From CAYNYF01 sp964401385 (lineage in GTDB: Bacteria; Planctomycetota; Phycisphaerae; SM23-33): a stretch of 62,429 bases of DNA. Below, in pieces: positions 8,651 through 17,503 of this stretch; position 1 is the first letter of the stretch; each line of letters opens with the position of its first letter. Location of the stretch: positions 1 through 62,429 of the forward strand of contig CAYNYF010000012.1 in the NCBI GenBank assembly GCA_964401385.1, written 5' to 3'. Both the position numbers and the translations under genes were made by a program. Under the pieces are notes generated by a model that made no database searches, was not told the DNA's origin, and was given only the letters and a program-made list of their open reading frames with translations.

Positions 8651-10882
8651 CTACTGCCGCCGGCCCGTCGGAGAAAGCCCCGGCGAGCCCGCCGGCTCGG
8701 GGGCGCCCTGACTTTGGCCTTTCCCGGGCTTCGAGCCGCCCGGGGACGGCACCGCGTACAGGGTGAAGATCTCCGTGGGCTCCTCCGGCGGCTGGAAGGC
8801 GGCGACGACGTGCCAGCCCGCAAAAAGCTGCCGCAGCCGCTCGGCCGACATCTCCGCCGGCCAGCCGTAGGTGTAGGTCAGGCGCCTGATCTCCAGCCAC
8901 GCCACGAACACGTGCGTCACGCCCGCCCGGGACAAGGCCCCGGCCGGATCGCGCCCGGCGAGGGCCTCCCGGTAGGGATGATCGTCGAAGGCCGTCGCGT
9001 AGATGGTCCCGGGGGGGAAGTAAAATCCCCTGGCCTCGCCGACGAGCATCAGGCGGGATTCGCCCCCGAGGGCGTTGGCGTCGCGGTAGTCGGGGGCGCG
9101 CTCTGCTAACAGCGCCCCCGGCACGCCGGCCGGCGGGATTTCCACTTTGCCCCAGACGGCCATGCTGGCCCGGTAGTATTTCCCGGCCGAGCCCAGGTTC
9201 AGCGCCGACGTCGCCACCAGCAGCAGACCCGCCGGGGCCAGGCCCCAGTATCCGCCCAGCCCGGCCGACTGCCGCAGCCAGCGAACCTCGCGCACGCACG
9301 CCAGCCGCGCTAGCCCGCCGGCGCACAGCAGCGACATCGGGACCACCGAGACGGCGACGAACCTGGCCGGCATGTCGTGCGTGAACAGCGCCCAGACGAC
9401 CATCTGGATGGCCAGCACCCCCAGCAGGGCCCAGTCCCACCCGGCCACACCCCGCGGGCGGGCGAGCATCGCCGCGATGGTGCCCATCAGGACGAAGACG
9501 AACCCCCAGGTGAGCACCGGATGGCCCAGCAGCGGCCGCTCGAACAGGAAGGCCGAGAACCTTACCGCCCGCGAGATCCTCCGCTCCGGTGGCTGGTAGT
9601 CCGGCGGCTGCGGCACCGGCGGGTGGTAGCCGGGGGCGTGGCCGTCGCGCCAGCGGCGGGCGGATTCCACGGAGAGGTGGCCGTTGCCGAAGATGTTGGT
9701 GGCCAGCGGGAAGACGGGGTTGCCGGTGGCGGCGGCGTTGCGGATCAGCCAGGGCGAGAACAGCAGCAGCGTCAGCGCGCCGGCGAGCCCAACCTGCCGC
9801 AGCCGCCGCGGCGACCGCAGCGAAACTGCCAGCATGATCGCCGCGACCGGGGCGACGATGAGTCCGACGCTGAGGTACTTGACCGCGCAGGCCGCCCCCA
9901 GCATCGCCCCGATCCACCCGGCCGTCCGCGCCGACGGCCGGCGCAGCCAGAGGCGCAGCCAGACCAGCGCCAACGCCAGGTAGCAGATCTGCCCCAGCTC
10001 GGCCATCGCCAGCCAGGACAGGTAGATCACCCACGGCGCGGTCGCCAGCAGCGGCACCGCCGCCCGGGCGCGAAAGCTCTCAGCCAGCGCGGGCTCCGAA
10101 GCCGTGCCGCGGAGGCCCCCGAACACGCCCACCACCGCCACCGCCGCGAAAAGCCCGCCCATCATCTGCGCCAGGTATATCCCCTCGTAGGCCCCGCCGC
10201 GGAGGCACATGCCCAGCAGGAACAGCATCTCCACGCCCAGGGGGTAATGGCTGTAGATGTTGTGGGTAAGCGTCTGCACGCGCCCGGCGTGGTAGTACTC
10301 CCGCGGCAGTTGCAGGTGGTATTCGAGGACATCGTAGGAATCGGCGGTCAGGTTGCCCATCCACCCGGGCGGCATGGTGGCCCCGGCCAGCCAGATTCCG
10401 GCCGCAACCGCGACCAGCACCCAGACCAGCGAGCCTCCGGACAGCCGCGGGCGGATCTGCGCCCTGCCCAGGGCGCGGTGCGCCTGGATTAGGGCCAGCA
10501 GCACGCCGACGGCGACGATCGGCCACCATACGTACCCGGTCAGCGCCCCCCCGACGGCGCTTCCGACCACCAGCACCGCGGTGGAAAGCAGCCACAGCCC
10601 CAAGGCCGCCGCCGTCGCCAGGCCCAGCAGGCGCGGCGTTCCCTCGGGCGCGGCCAGTCGGAAGATCGCATAGCCGTAGCCGCCGGCCGCGACCAGCACC
10701 AGCACGGCCATGATGCCGTCGGTCAGGATCACCGTCATGGCCTGGACGAAGCCGTAGAATGAGGCCAGCATCATGGCCAGCATCGTCACCCAGCCCAGCA
10801 GCGACATGATCGCCAGCACCCAGCCGGGCAGCTCGCTGCCGCTGCCGACAGCGGGGGCGGCGGGCTGTTGTTCGCCGGTCAT
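8651..10882 (-). CDS. Polytopic GT-C-type (family 39-like) glycosyltransferase
   Basis: About 743 residues with roughly a dozen hydrophobic segments. Between helices the segment ADSYDVLEYHLQLPREYYHAG resembles the first periplasmic loop of ArnT/PMT-like GT-C enzymes, which use polyprenyl-phosphate sugars to glycosylate lipids or proteins. The C-terminal 150 residues look like the extracytoplasmic domain. The ATG at 10882 is preferred; a TTG at 10918 would add 12 residues. It sits directly upstream of the DUF4091 lipoprotein gene. Donor and acceptor cannot be read from sequence. Confidence 0.75.
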   Translation of the reverse strand: MTGEQQPAAPAVGSGSELPGWVLAIMSLLGWVTMLAMMLASFYGFVQAMTVILTDGIMAVLVLVAAGGYGYAIFRLAAPEGTPRLLGLATAAALGLWLLSTAVLVVGSAVGGALTGYVWWPIVAVGVLLALIQAHRALGRAQIRPRLSGGSLVWVLVAVAAGIWLAGATMPPGWMGNLTADSYDVLEYHLQLPREYYHAGRVQTLTHNIYSHYPLGVEMLFLLGMCLRGGAYEGIYLAQMMGGLFAAVAVVGVFGGLRGTASEPALAESFRARAAVPLLATAPWVIYLSWLAMAELGQICYLALALVWLRLWLRRPSARTAGWIGAMLGAACAVKYLSVGLIVAPVAAIMLAVSLRSPRRLRQVGLAGALTLLLFSPWLIRNAAATGNPVFPLATNIFGNGHLSVESARRWRDGHAPGYHPPVPQPPDYQPPERRISRAVRFSAFLFERPLLGHPVLTWGFVFVLMGTIAAMLARPRGVAGWDWALLGVLAIQMVVWALFTHDMPARFVAVSVVPMSLLCAGGLARLACVREVRWLRQSAGLGGYWGLAPAGLLLVATSALNLGSAGKYYRASMAVWGKVEIPPAGVPGALLAERAPDYRDANALGGESRLMLVGEARGFYFPPGTIYATAFDDHPYREALAGRDPAGALSRAGVTHVFVAWLEIRRLTYTYGWPAEMSAERLRQLFAGWHVVAAFQPPEEPTEIFTLYAVPSPGGSKPGKGQSQGAPEPAGSPGLSPTGRRQ

Positions 10883-10941
10883 GCCCCTCACGATAGTTGG
10901 CGCCGCGGCGTTTGACAATGTCCCTTTGGTCCGACCGGCGA

Positions 10942-10970
10942 TGGTAAAGCCGCCGGGGCGAAGCTATAGT
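10942..10970 (+). promoter_or_regulatory. Candidate promoter for the TlpA lipoprotein operon
   Basis: A good -10 hexamer, TATAGT (10965-10970), lies 66 bases before the ATG at 11036. The matching -35 (TGGTAA, 17-bp spacing) is weak. It lies between divergent genes and points at the 11036-13885 operon. Confidence 0.35.
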
Positions 10971-11035
10971 TCTTTGGACCGGAATGGAACGCGACCTGCC
11001 CGGGAACCGAACCGGGCGTCTGCGAGGGAAGGAGT

Positions 11036-12148
11036 ATGCCGATGCGGCATTGGAGTTTGTCCGGCCTGTTGGCTTTGGCTTTGATAGTGCCGGCGGCGTG
11101 CCGGCGGGAGGCCGCCGCGGAAAAGCCCGCCGAGCAGCCCGAGACGGCGGCCGCGGCGATGGAGAAGATTCGGTCCCTCCGGCCGTCCCAGGCGGACACC
11201 AAAGAGACCGTGGTCAAGCGGCTGAGCGAGATGATCGAGCTGGCCGGGCAGATGGAAAAGAAGTTCCCCCAAGCCCGGGAGCTTCATGAGGCGCGGATGG
11301 ACGCCTTGATAGCGGCCGGCTATTTGGCGCGGATGAAGAAGGACCCCGCCCTGGCAGCCAGGGCGGTGGCGATCGCCTCGGCCATTCTCGCCTCCGACGC
11401 TCCGGCCGGGATGAAGGTCTCCGCCGAGGCCCGCATGTTACTGCTGAAGATCAAGCCGGTCACTCCTTCGGCGACCCAGCCGGCCGCGGAGACCGAGAAA
11501 TCGATCCGCCAGTTCGTGAAGCGCTATGCCGGCAGCGCCGATGCGGCCGAGCCGTCGCTGGTGATGGGCTTGACCCTCGCCGGGCTGGCCGAGCTGCCCG
11601 ACTTGGCCGACGAGCTGGCGGAGGCGATCGTGAAGAGCTATCCCCAAAGCTCGACCGCCAGGAGGCTGCGGGAGGTAAGAAGCTGGCGGGGCAAGCCCTT
11701 CCGGGCCGAGCTTACGCGGCTGGACGGGTCGAAGCTTTCCCTGCCCGGGGACCTGTCGGGCAAGGTCGTGGTGTTGGACTTCTGGGCGAGCTGGTGCGTG
11801 CCGTGCGTGAATGAGGTCCCGCACATGAAGCAGCTCTACGCCAAGTACAAGCCCAAGGGCGTGGAGTTCGTCGGCATCAGCCTCGACCGCCCCGGGTGGA
11901 AGGCCGAGCTGAGAGGGTTCGTCCAGGCGCAGAAGATGAATTGGGTCCACACGTATTCCGGGAAGTTCTGGGACGATCCGACCGCGCGGGCCTACGGCGT
12001 CAGGAGCATACCCAGAATGTGGGTGCTCGGCAGGGACGGCAGAGTTGCCTCGGCCGGCGCCCGCGGCATGCTGGCCGCCCGGATCGAGCAGGCCCTCAAG
12101 GCCCCGACCACCCGGCCGGCGGCAGCGCCCGCCGGCTCACCCCAATAG
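11036..12148 (+). CDS. TlpA-like thioredoxin-fold lipoprotein
   Basis: A 370-residue exported protein with a lipoprotein signal (lipid Cys22 after LIVPAA). The middle is alanine-rich and helical. The C-terminal thioredoxin fold (about 225-355) contains VVVLDFWASWCVPCVNEVPH with the redox pair near residues 254-257 and the cis-proline loop RSIPRMWV. Such proteins act as membrane-bound thiol-disulfide reductants, for example in cytochrome c maturation. The start has an AAGGAG Shine-Dalgarno sequence just upstream. It is the first gene of three that run on to 13885. Confidence 0.85.
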   Translation: MPMRHWSLSGLLALALIVPAACRREAAAEKPAEQPETAAAAMEKIRSLRPSQADTKETVVKRLSEMIELAGQMEKKFPQARELHEARMDALIAAGYLARMKKDPALAARAVAIASAILASDAPAGMKVSAEARMLLLKIKPVTPSATQPAAETEKSIRQFVKRYAGSADAAEPSLVMGLTLAGLAELPDLADELAEAIVKSYPQSSTARRLREVRSWRGKPFRAELTRLDGSKLSLPGDLSGKVVVLDFWASWCVPCVNEVPHMKQLYAKYKPKGVEFVGISLDRPGWKAELRGFVQAQKMNWVHTYSGKFWDDPTARAYGVRSIPRMWVLGRDGRVASAGARGMLAARIEQALKAPTTRPAAAPAGSPQ

Positions 12149-12212
12149 GCCTGCTCGGCGATTGCGGGCCGGGCGTTGCCTAGGCCCGTCGGGGGGTGTA
12201 GTATCTGGGCGT

Positions 12213-12635
12213 ATGCCCAAGCGATGGTTTACCTTGCTGGTTTTTGTGCTGGGGATGGGCGGGTGCCGATTCAAAAAGGCCGACACCGCCGCCGACCAGC
12301 AACCCGAGCAGCCCACGACCAAGCCCGGCGAGGTCGCCCGGCTCCAGGCGACGACGCGCATCCTCGATGAGCGGGCGGAGGAGCTTCGCCAGCGCAGCAG
12401 CCGCCTTTCCGAGCAGGTCCGGCAACTGAAATTCCTCAACACGCAGCTTCGCAAGCAACTGGAGGCCGTCGGCGACGCGCCCAGAGAGCGGGACGCTCTC
12501 GCCAAACAGGTCGCCGCCCAGAAAATGGAGATCGACCGGCTCCAGCAGCGGATCCAGGAGCTGGAGCGGCGCTTGGCCGTCAGCTCGAGCGGTCCGAGCA
12601 CGCGGCAGGCGAAATCGGAACAACAGGGGCAATGA
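12213..12635 (+). CDS. Small coiled-coil lipoprotein
   Basis: About 140 residues. The N-terminus MPKRWFTLLVFVLGMGGC is a lipoprotein signal with Cys18. Residues about 40-125 form a continuous coiled coil rich in Leu, Gln, Arg and Glu (RLQATTRILDERAEELRQR onward), ending in a polar tail. It is probably a surface or periplasmic spacer. The ATG at 12213 was chosen because it yields the signal peptide; the frame remains open upstream to 12045, overlapping the preceding gene. Its stop codon overlaps the next ATG (ATGA), so the two are coupled. No enzyme motif. Confidence 0.75.
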   Translation: MPKRWFTLLVFVLGMGGCRFKKADTAADQQPEQPTTKPGEVARLQATTRILDERAEELRQRSSRLSEQVRQLKFLNTQLRKQLEAVGDAPRERDALAKQVAAQKMEIDRLQQRIQELERRLAVSSSGPSTRQAKSEQQGQ

Positions 12636-13885
12636 CTCCCGCCACCACCCAGCGGATCTTGATGGCGGCGGTGGTCTGCACGGCTTTCGGTGCGGGCCAC
12701 GCCCAGGTCGAAGCCGACCGATCGGACGCGGCCATCGTGCTGGAGATCGAGCGGCTTCTCACGCCCGACGCCACCATTGCGGATAACCATCAGCAGCGGC
12801 AGGCGCTGCTGGCGAGCCTTCGGAAGGTCCCCGCGCTGGTGGAGGTTCTGGAGAGGAAGTTCCCCAGGAGCCAGTACCGCCCGGCGGCGTACAGCCTGGC
12901 CATCGACGCCCTGATCCTCCGCCGCCGGGCCGGCGACCCGACCGTCGGCGGCCGGCAGATGAGCCGGCTGGCGCGGAAGCTGCTGTCGGTGGCCGACGAC
13001 GATGAGTTCCGCGCCAAGGCCAGGTTCGTGCTGCTGGAGGTCGCCGCCGCCGAAGTATTCTCGGCGACCACGACCACCACCTCCCGGCCGACGACAAGCC
13101 CGGCCGCGGCGAAAAAGCTCGCCGCCATCGCCGGAAAGTACGTGCGCCTGACCGATGAGCTTCCCAAGACCGCCTACGCCGCGGCGGCGCTGTTTCAAGG
13201 CGGCGGAATCTACCTCGAGGCCGGCCGGGACGATGCCGCCCTCGCTGTCCTCGAGCGCCTCAGCCGCGACTATCCCAAGGACCCTTTCAGCCTCAACGCC
13301 CTGATGATCCTGGTCCAGCTCTACGAGAGGCGCGGGCAGGACGGAAAGGCCCTCCGGGCCAAGCGCAAGGTCGTCGAGGGCTTCAGCGGCTCGGCCGCGG
13401 CCATCAAGTACCGCGCCGACATCGCCCGGGCCGAGTGCCTGGGCAAGCCTTTCTTCCTGCGCTTCCGCTCGGTTCGCGGCAGGCGCGTGAGCATCCGCGA
13501 TTACAGGGGCAAGACGGTGCTGGTGTACTTCTACGCCAGCGTCGTCGCCGCCGAGCAGCGCGAGAGGATCCTGCGGGAAATGTCGGCCCTGGCCGCGCTG
13601 GCGGGAAAGCGCGGCGGCGTGCTGCTGACCGTCGGGGCCGACGGCGAAGATGAGGCCGAGGCCGTCGCAAGAATCCTCAACGCCAAAGGCATCGACGCGC
13701 CCAACCTGCTGGACCCGGAAAGCAAGGTCGCCCAGAACTACGGCGTGCTGTTCGTCCCGGCCGTGGCGATCGTCTCCCCGAAAGGCGTGCTGAAGGACAT
13801 CGTCACCGGCGGCAATATCGTTTCGGCCGTCAAAGGGGCCATCGCGCCGCCCACCACCCGGCGGTCGAGGCCGCCGGCGTCCTGA
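12632..13885 (+). CDS. TlpA/AhpC-like exported protein lacking redox cysteines
   Basis: A 417-residue protein with a cleavable signal peptide (about 1-24, ending GAGHA). Residues 70-260 are alpha-helical and TPR-like, interrupted by a Thr/Ser/Pro-rich stretch (SATTTTTSRPTTSP). Residues about 270-405 follow a redoxin fold (GKTVLVYFYASV, then VAQNYGVLFVPAVAIVSPKG), but the expected CxxC after FYAS is replaced by VVAAEQ. It should be redox-inactive and may serve as a scaffold or binding version of the TlpA at 11036. It starts with ATGA overlap to the coiled-coil lipoprotein gene. Confidence 0.75.
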   Translation: MTPATTQRILMAAVVCTAFGAGHAQVEADRSDAAIVLEIERLLTPDATIADNHQQRQALLASLRKVPALVEVLERKFPRSQYRPAAYSLAIDALILRRRAGDPTVGGRQMSRLARKLLSVADDDEFRAKARFVLLEVAAAEVFSATTTTTSRPTTSPAAAKKLAAIAGKYVRLTDELPKTAYAAAALFQGGGIYLEAGRDDAALAVLERLSRDYPKDPFSLNALMILVQLYERRGQDGKALRAKRKVVEGFSGSAAAIKYRADIARAECLGKPFFLRFRSVRGRRVSIRDYRGKTVLVYFYASVVAAEQRERILREMSALAALAGKRGGVLLTVGADGEDEAEAVARILNAKGIDAPNLLDPESKVAQNYGVLFVPAVAIVSPKGVLKDIVTGGNIVSAVKGAIAPPTTRRSRPPAS

Positions 13886-13962
13886 GCGGCGCCCGCGCCT
13901 CGCCGCGGGCGATGACGGCGGGGCATTTGACTCCGTCGCCGCCGCGGGGGTACATTCCCCTC

Positions 13963-15153
13963 ATGCGAGTCGTCGTCACCGGACAGGTCGGCATGGACAA
14001 GAAGGCGTTCCTGTCCCGCGCCGTCGCCATCGCCGCCTCCGCCGGGCGGAAGGTCACGCTCTTCAACGTCGGCGAGATGATGTACGCCGAGGCGCCCGAC
14101 GTCCCGCCGGGAAGGATCCTCGACCTGCCGCTGTCGCGCCTGAAGGCCCTGCGGCGGAGCGTCTTCAAGGATATCCTCTCCGAGTGCGCCCGCGGCGGCG
14201 ACCTCATCGTCAACACCCACGCCACCTTCCGCTGGCGGCACGGTCTCTTCTACGCCTTCGACTACGACCTGATGAAGGCCCTCGACGCCGATCTGTACGT
14301 GTCCCTGGTGGACAACATCGACCGCGTGCACGGCCGGCTGCTGCGCGACGGACACGCCGATCACACGCTCAAGGACCTGATGGTCTGGCGGGAGGAGGAG
14401 ATCCTGGCGACGGAGCTGCTTTTCCAGATCGTCGGCTCCCCGGACCAGCCGGGCTCGCGGCCCGGGGCCCTCGCCCGCGGCCGCTTCTACGTGCTGACCC
14501 GCGGCAGCGATCCCGACCCATCGGCCTCGGCCCCGCCGGCGGGCGCGCCGGTCGAGGCGCTGGTGCGGCTGATGTTCTCGAGGCAGATGAAAAAGGCGTA
14601 TCTGAGCTTTCCCATGACCAACGTCTCCGACCCCGCCGCGCTGGCCAAAATCGCCGGCTTCCGCTCGGAAATGAAGCGGCACTTCATCTGCTTCGACCCC
14701 GGCGACCTGGAGGAAAAGCACTTGGCGGCGCTGGCCCTGGCCGCGGCCGAGGAAGGGCGCAAGTTCGTCACAGTCGACGTCGACGGCCGGCAGGTCCGAA
14801 TCGAAACGGCCGAGCTGGTCGGCATCCTGCCCGACATCGACGGGCAGATCTACGCCCGCGACTTCAAGCTCATCGATCAGGCCGACATGATCGTCTCGCT
14901 GATCCCGCAGGTTCCGGGCGGACCGGCCGGCCAGGTCCGCCCCGCGATCTCCTCCGGCGTGGAGCGCGAACTCCAGCACGCCCACGAGGCGGCCAAGGAC
15001 GTCTTCGTCATCTGGGCGGCCCAGGAGACGGTGCCGTCGCCGTTCATCACCGAAACGGCCACCCGCCTCTTCCGCTCGACCGGCGAGGCGGTCCGGTTCT
15101 TCCTCGAGGCCGGCTACGTTCCCGCCTCACCGAGCGGGGGGCTGTTCGGCTGA
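13963..15153 (+). CDS. P-loop kinase-like / nucleoside deoxyribosyltransferase-like fusion
   Basis: A 396-residue cytoplasmic protein with two apparent halves. Residues 1-185 look like a small nucleotide-kinase fold: VVVTGQVGMDKKAF at the N-terminus sits where Walker A belongs but with a Lys-Lys pair and no canonical GK[ST], and DADLYVSLVDNIDRVHGRLL and WREEEILATELLF follow. Residues about 205-385 resemble nucleoside 2-deoxyribosyltransferases: KKAYLSFPMTNV, ARDFKLIDQADMIVSLIP, then SSGVERELQHAHEAAKDVFVIW with the expected acidic residue. It probably acts on nucleotides; the reaction is unknown. The ATG at 13963 is preferred over an upstream GC-rich extension to 13912. Confidence 0.6.
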   Translation: MRVVVTGQVGMDKKAFLSRAVAIAASAGRKVTLFNVGEMMYAEAPDVPPGRILDLPLSRLKALRRSVFKDILSECARGGDLIVNTHATFRWRHGLFYAFDYDLMKALDADLYVSLVDNIDRVHGRLLRDGHADHTLKDLMVWREEEILATELLFQIVGSPDQPGSRPGALARGRFYVLTRGSDPDPSASAPPAGAPVEALVRLMFSRQMKKAYLSFPMTNVSDPAALAKIAGFRSEMKRHFICFDPGDLEEKHLAALALAAAEEGRKFVTVDVDGRQVRIETAELVGILPDIDGQIYARDFKLIDQADMIVSLIPQVPGGPAGQVRPAISSGVERELQHAHEAAKDVFVIWAAQETVPSPFITETATRLFRSTGEAVRFFLEAGYVPASPSGGLFG

Positions 15154-15203
15154 GCCGCCCGACCTGCGCCCCCCGGCGGGATTGTGGAAATCCTGCAAAT
15201 GCA

Positions 15204-15231
15204 TTGACATTCGCGCCGAAAAGGTCACAAT
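15204..15231 (+). promoter_or_regulatory. Sigma-70-like promoter of rplM-rpsI
   Basis: A consensus -35 TTGACA (15204-15209) is followed after 16 bp by CACAAT (15226-15231) as -10. Transcription would begin near 15238, leaving a leader of about 40 bases before rplM. A GGAAGGA Shine-Dalgarno sequence precedes the ATG. Confidence 0.6.
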
Positions 15232-15276
15232 ACGGGGCTCTGTACCGGTCGAAAGCTCTTGCGGACGGAAGGATAG

Positions 15277-15705
15277 ATGAAAACGTACATGGCCAAGACG
15301 GGTGAGGTGGCGGCCAAGTGGTACGTGGCGGACGCCGAGGGGAAGGTCCTCGGCCGACTGGCCGCGAAGATCGCCACCATCCTGATGGGCAAGCACCGCC
15401 CGGAGTACACCCCGCACGTGGACACCGGCGAGTTCGTCATCGTCGTCAACGCCGAGAAGGTCCGCCTGACGGGCAACAAATGGACCCAGAAGGAATATGA
15501 TTGGTACACCGGCCATCCCGGCGGGCGCAAGACCGTCTCCGCCGAGCAAGTCCGGCAGAAGCACCCGGAGAGGATCGTTGAGGAGGCGGTCAGGCGGATG
15601 CTGCCCAAGAGCCGCCTGGGCAAACAGATGATACGGAAGTTGAAGGTCTACGCCGGGCCGGATCATCCCCACCAGGCCCAGCAGCCGGAAGAACTCAAAC
15701 TGTAA
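15277..15705 (+). CDS. rplM: 50S ribosomal protein L13
   Basis: A 142-residue early-assembly protein of the large ribosomal subunit. Family landmarks are WYVADAEGKVLGRLAAKIATIL near residue 15, then VVNAEKVRLTGNKW and RMLPKSRLGKQMIRKLKVYAG. Length is normal. It has its own promoter at 15204-15231 and is followed 24 bases later by rpsI, the near-universal bacterial arrangement. Confidence 0.98.
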   Translation: MKTYMAKTGEVAAKWYVADAEGKVLGRLAAKIATILMGKHRPEYTPHVDTGEFVIVVNAEKVRLTGNKWTQKEYDWYTGHPGGRKTVSAEQVRQKHPERIVEEAVRRMLPKSRLGKQMIRKLKVYAGPDHPHQAQQPEELKL

Positions 15706-15729
15706 GGGATAACAAGAGGCACGGATCTC

Positions 15730-16188
15730 ATGTCCGAGAAGGCAACGTCCAGTCAGGAACCGCAGACCCTCACCGAGCAGCCGCAGGCGGCGCCTTCGCA
15801 GCCGCCGTATATCTGGGGCACCGGCCGGAGGAAATCGGCCGTCGCCCGCGTGCGAATTCGGCCCGGGTCGGGCAAGTTCCTCATCAACAAGCACTCCGTG
15901 GAAGAGTATTTCACGCGCGAGCGCGACCGGCAGGCCGCCCTGGCGCCGCTGGCGACGGCCAAGCTGGTCAGCAACTATGACGTCTGGGTGAACGTCCATG
16001 GCGGCGGCACCACCGGACAGGCCGACGCCGTCATGCTGGGCCTGGCCCGCGCCTTGATCAAGGCCGCGCCGGAGGTAGGCGGCGCCCTCCGCGAGAAGGG
16101 CCTGCTCACCCGCGACGCCAGGATCACGGAAAGGAAAAAGTACGGACAAAAGGGCGCCCGCAAACGCTTCCAGTTCTCGAAGCGCTGA
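15730..16188 (+). CDS. rpsI: 30S ribosomal protein S9
   Basis: A 152-residue small-subunit protein that reaches the P-site tRNA through its basic C-terminal tail, here ending KRFQFSKR. GTGRRKSAVARVRIRPGSGK and VHGGGTTGQADAVMLGLARAL are the standard S9 signatures. It has an N-terminal extension of about 25 Gln/Ser/Pro/Ala-rich residues compared with E. coli S9. It is the second gene of the rplM operon and is followed by a terminator. Confidence 0.98.
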   Translation: MSEKATSSQEPQTLTEQPQAAPSQPPYIWGTGRRKSAVARVRIRPGSGKFLINKHSVEEYFTRERDRQAALAPLATAKLVSNYDVWVNVHGGGTTGQADAVMLGLARALIKAAPEVGGALREKGLLTRDARITERKKYGQKGARKRFQFSKR

Positions 16189-16207
16189 TCTGAACGAGCA
16201 TGGGACC

Positions 16208-16245
16208 AAAAGCCTCGGCGCCCCCCAAGGCGCCGGGGCTTTTTC
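16208..16245 (+). terminator. Rho-independent terminator after rpsI
   Basis: A 15-bp stem (16208-16222 pairing with 16229-16243) and a 6-nt loop end in a run of T (16240-16244). The GC-rich core is GGCGCC paired with itself. It closes the rplM-rpsI transcript. Confidence 0.85.
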
Positions 16246-16419
16246 GTATGGGCGTTCAGGCCGGACCTCCCCGCCCGCGGGTCGTTGGCCGGAGGTTTTT
16301 CCGGGAACTGGCTTTTGACCGAGCCGGCGGCCGGCGGTATCACCAAGGGCCGGCCGGGTCTGTGCGACAGCGCACCCCGGCGTTCGTTCGGGCTGGACGC
16401 GGACTTGCAGGAGCTGGAA

Positions 16420-17448
16420 ATGTCGAGCAAGCAGAAAACGATTCGGGCGGCGGTGATCGGCGGCAGCGGCTACGCCGGCTTCGAGGCGATCCGCCTGCTG
16501 CGGCGGCACCCCGGCGTCGAGCTGGTCGGCATCTACGGGCCGGTCGACGAGGTCGGGCCGATCACCGACTTCCACCCGCTGCTGAGCAAGACCGTCGAGA
16601 TGGACCAGGAGCTGTACGACGTTTCCAAGCTCGCCGGGCGATGCGACCTGGCCATGCTGTGCGTGCCGCACAAAGTGGCCATGCGTTACGTGCCGGACCT
16701 GCGGGCGGCCGGCATCCGCGTGATCGACCTCTCGGCCGACTACCGGCTCAAGGACGTTGCCGTCTACGAGAAGTGGTACTGCCCGCACACGGACGCCGCG
16801 CGTCTGGGCGAGGCGGTGTACGGCCTGCCGGAGTACTACGCCGGGAAGATCGCCTCGGCGAACCTGGTGGCCAACCCCGGCTGCTATCCGACCTGCGCGG
16901 TTCTGGCGATCGCCCCGGTGCTCAAGGCCGCCCTGATCGCCCCGGACGGCATCGTCGTCAACGCCGTCACCGGCGCATCCGGGGCCGGACGGAAGCCCAG
17001 CCAGCCGTACCACTTTCCTGAGATGAACGAGAACTTCCGCCCGTACGGCGTCGGCGCCCACCGGCACATGCCGGAGATGGAGCAGGTGCTCGCCGAGATC
17101 TGCGGCACGGCCGTGGAGCTGTTGTTCGTGCCGCACGTGTGCCCGATGGATCGGGGCATGCTGTGCACGATCTACTGCCGCCCGGCGGGCGAGGTTACGG
17201 CCGAGCGAGTTACGCAGGTCCTCCAGGACGCCTACGCCGACGCGCCCTTCGTCCGCGTCCGCACCGACGTGCTGCCGGCGACCAAGCACGTCGCCACCAC
17301 CAGCTTCTGCGACGTCGCCGCCCGCGTTGCCAAGGGCAGCGTCATCCTGATCTCCGCCCTGGACAACCTGCTGAAGGGCGCCTCCGGCCAAGCGGTGCAG
17401 AACATGAACATCATGTTCGGCCTGGACGAAACGACCGGACTGTACTGA
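16420..17448 (+). CDS. argC: N-acetyl-gamma-glutamyl-phosphate reductase
   Basis: A 342-residue enzyme that reduces N-acetylglutamyl phosphate to the semialdehyde with NADPH in arginine biosynthesis. The N-terminal AAVIGGSGYAGFEAIRLLRRHP is the cofactor site, and ANPGCYPT holds the catalytic Cys (about residue 155). TGASGAGRKP and the PHVCPMDRGM segment are also conserved. GGAG lies about ten bases before the chosen ATG; the frame is open further upstream to 16285 without homology. argJ follows after 55 bases. Confidence 0.96.
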   Translation: MSSKQKTIRAAVIGGSGYAGFEAIRLLRRHPGVELVGIYGPVDEVGPITDFHPLLSKTVEMDQELYDVSKLAGRCDLAMLCVPHKVAMRYVPDLRAAGIRVIDLSADYRLKDVAVYEKWYCPHTDAARLGEAVYGLPEYYAGKIASANLVANPGCYPTCAVLAIAPVLKAALIAPDGIVVNAVTGASGAGRKPSQPYHFPEMNENFRPYGVGAHRHMPEMEQVLAEICGTAVELLFVPHVCPMDRGMLCTIYCRPAGEVTAERVTQVLQDAYADAPFVRVRTDVLPATKHVATTSFCDVAARVAKGSVILISALDNLLKGASGQAVQNMNIMFGLDETTGLY

Positions 17449-17450
17449 CC

Positions 17451-17474
17451 GGAATACCGGAATACCGGAAGACC
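17451..17474. repeat. 8-bp triplet repeat between argC and argJ
   Basis: Three consecutive units, GGAATACC, GGAATACC and GGAAGACC, fill most of the spacer after the argC stop codon. It is non-coding and could vary by slippage; no function is evident. Confidence 0.6.
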
Positions 17475-17503
17475 GAGTTCCGGGTCGTGTTCGGAGAAGC
17501 GGC

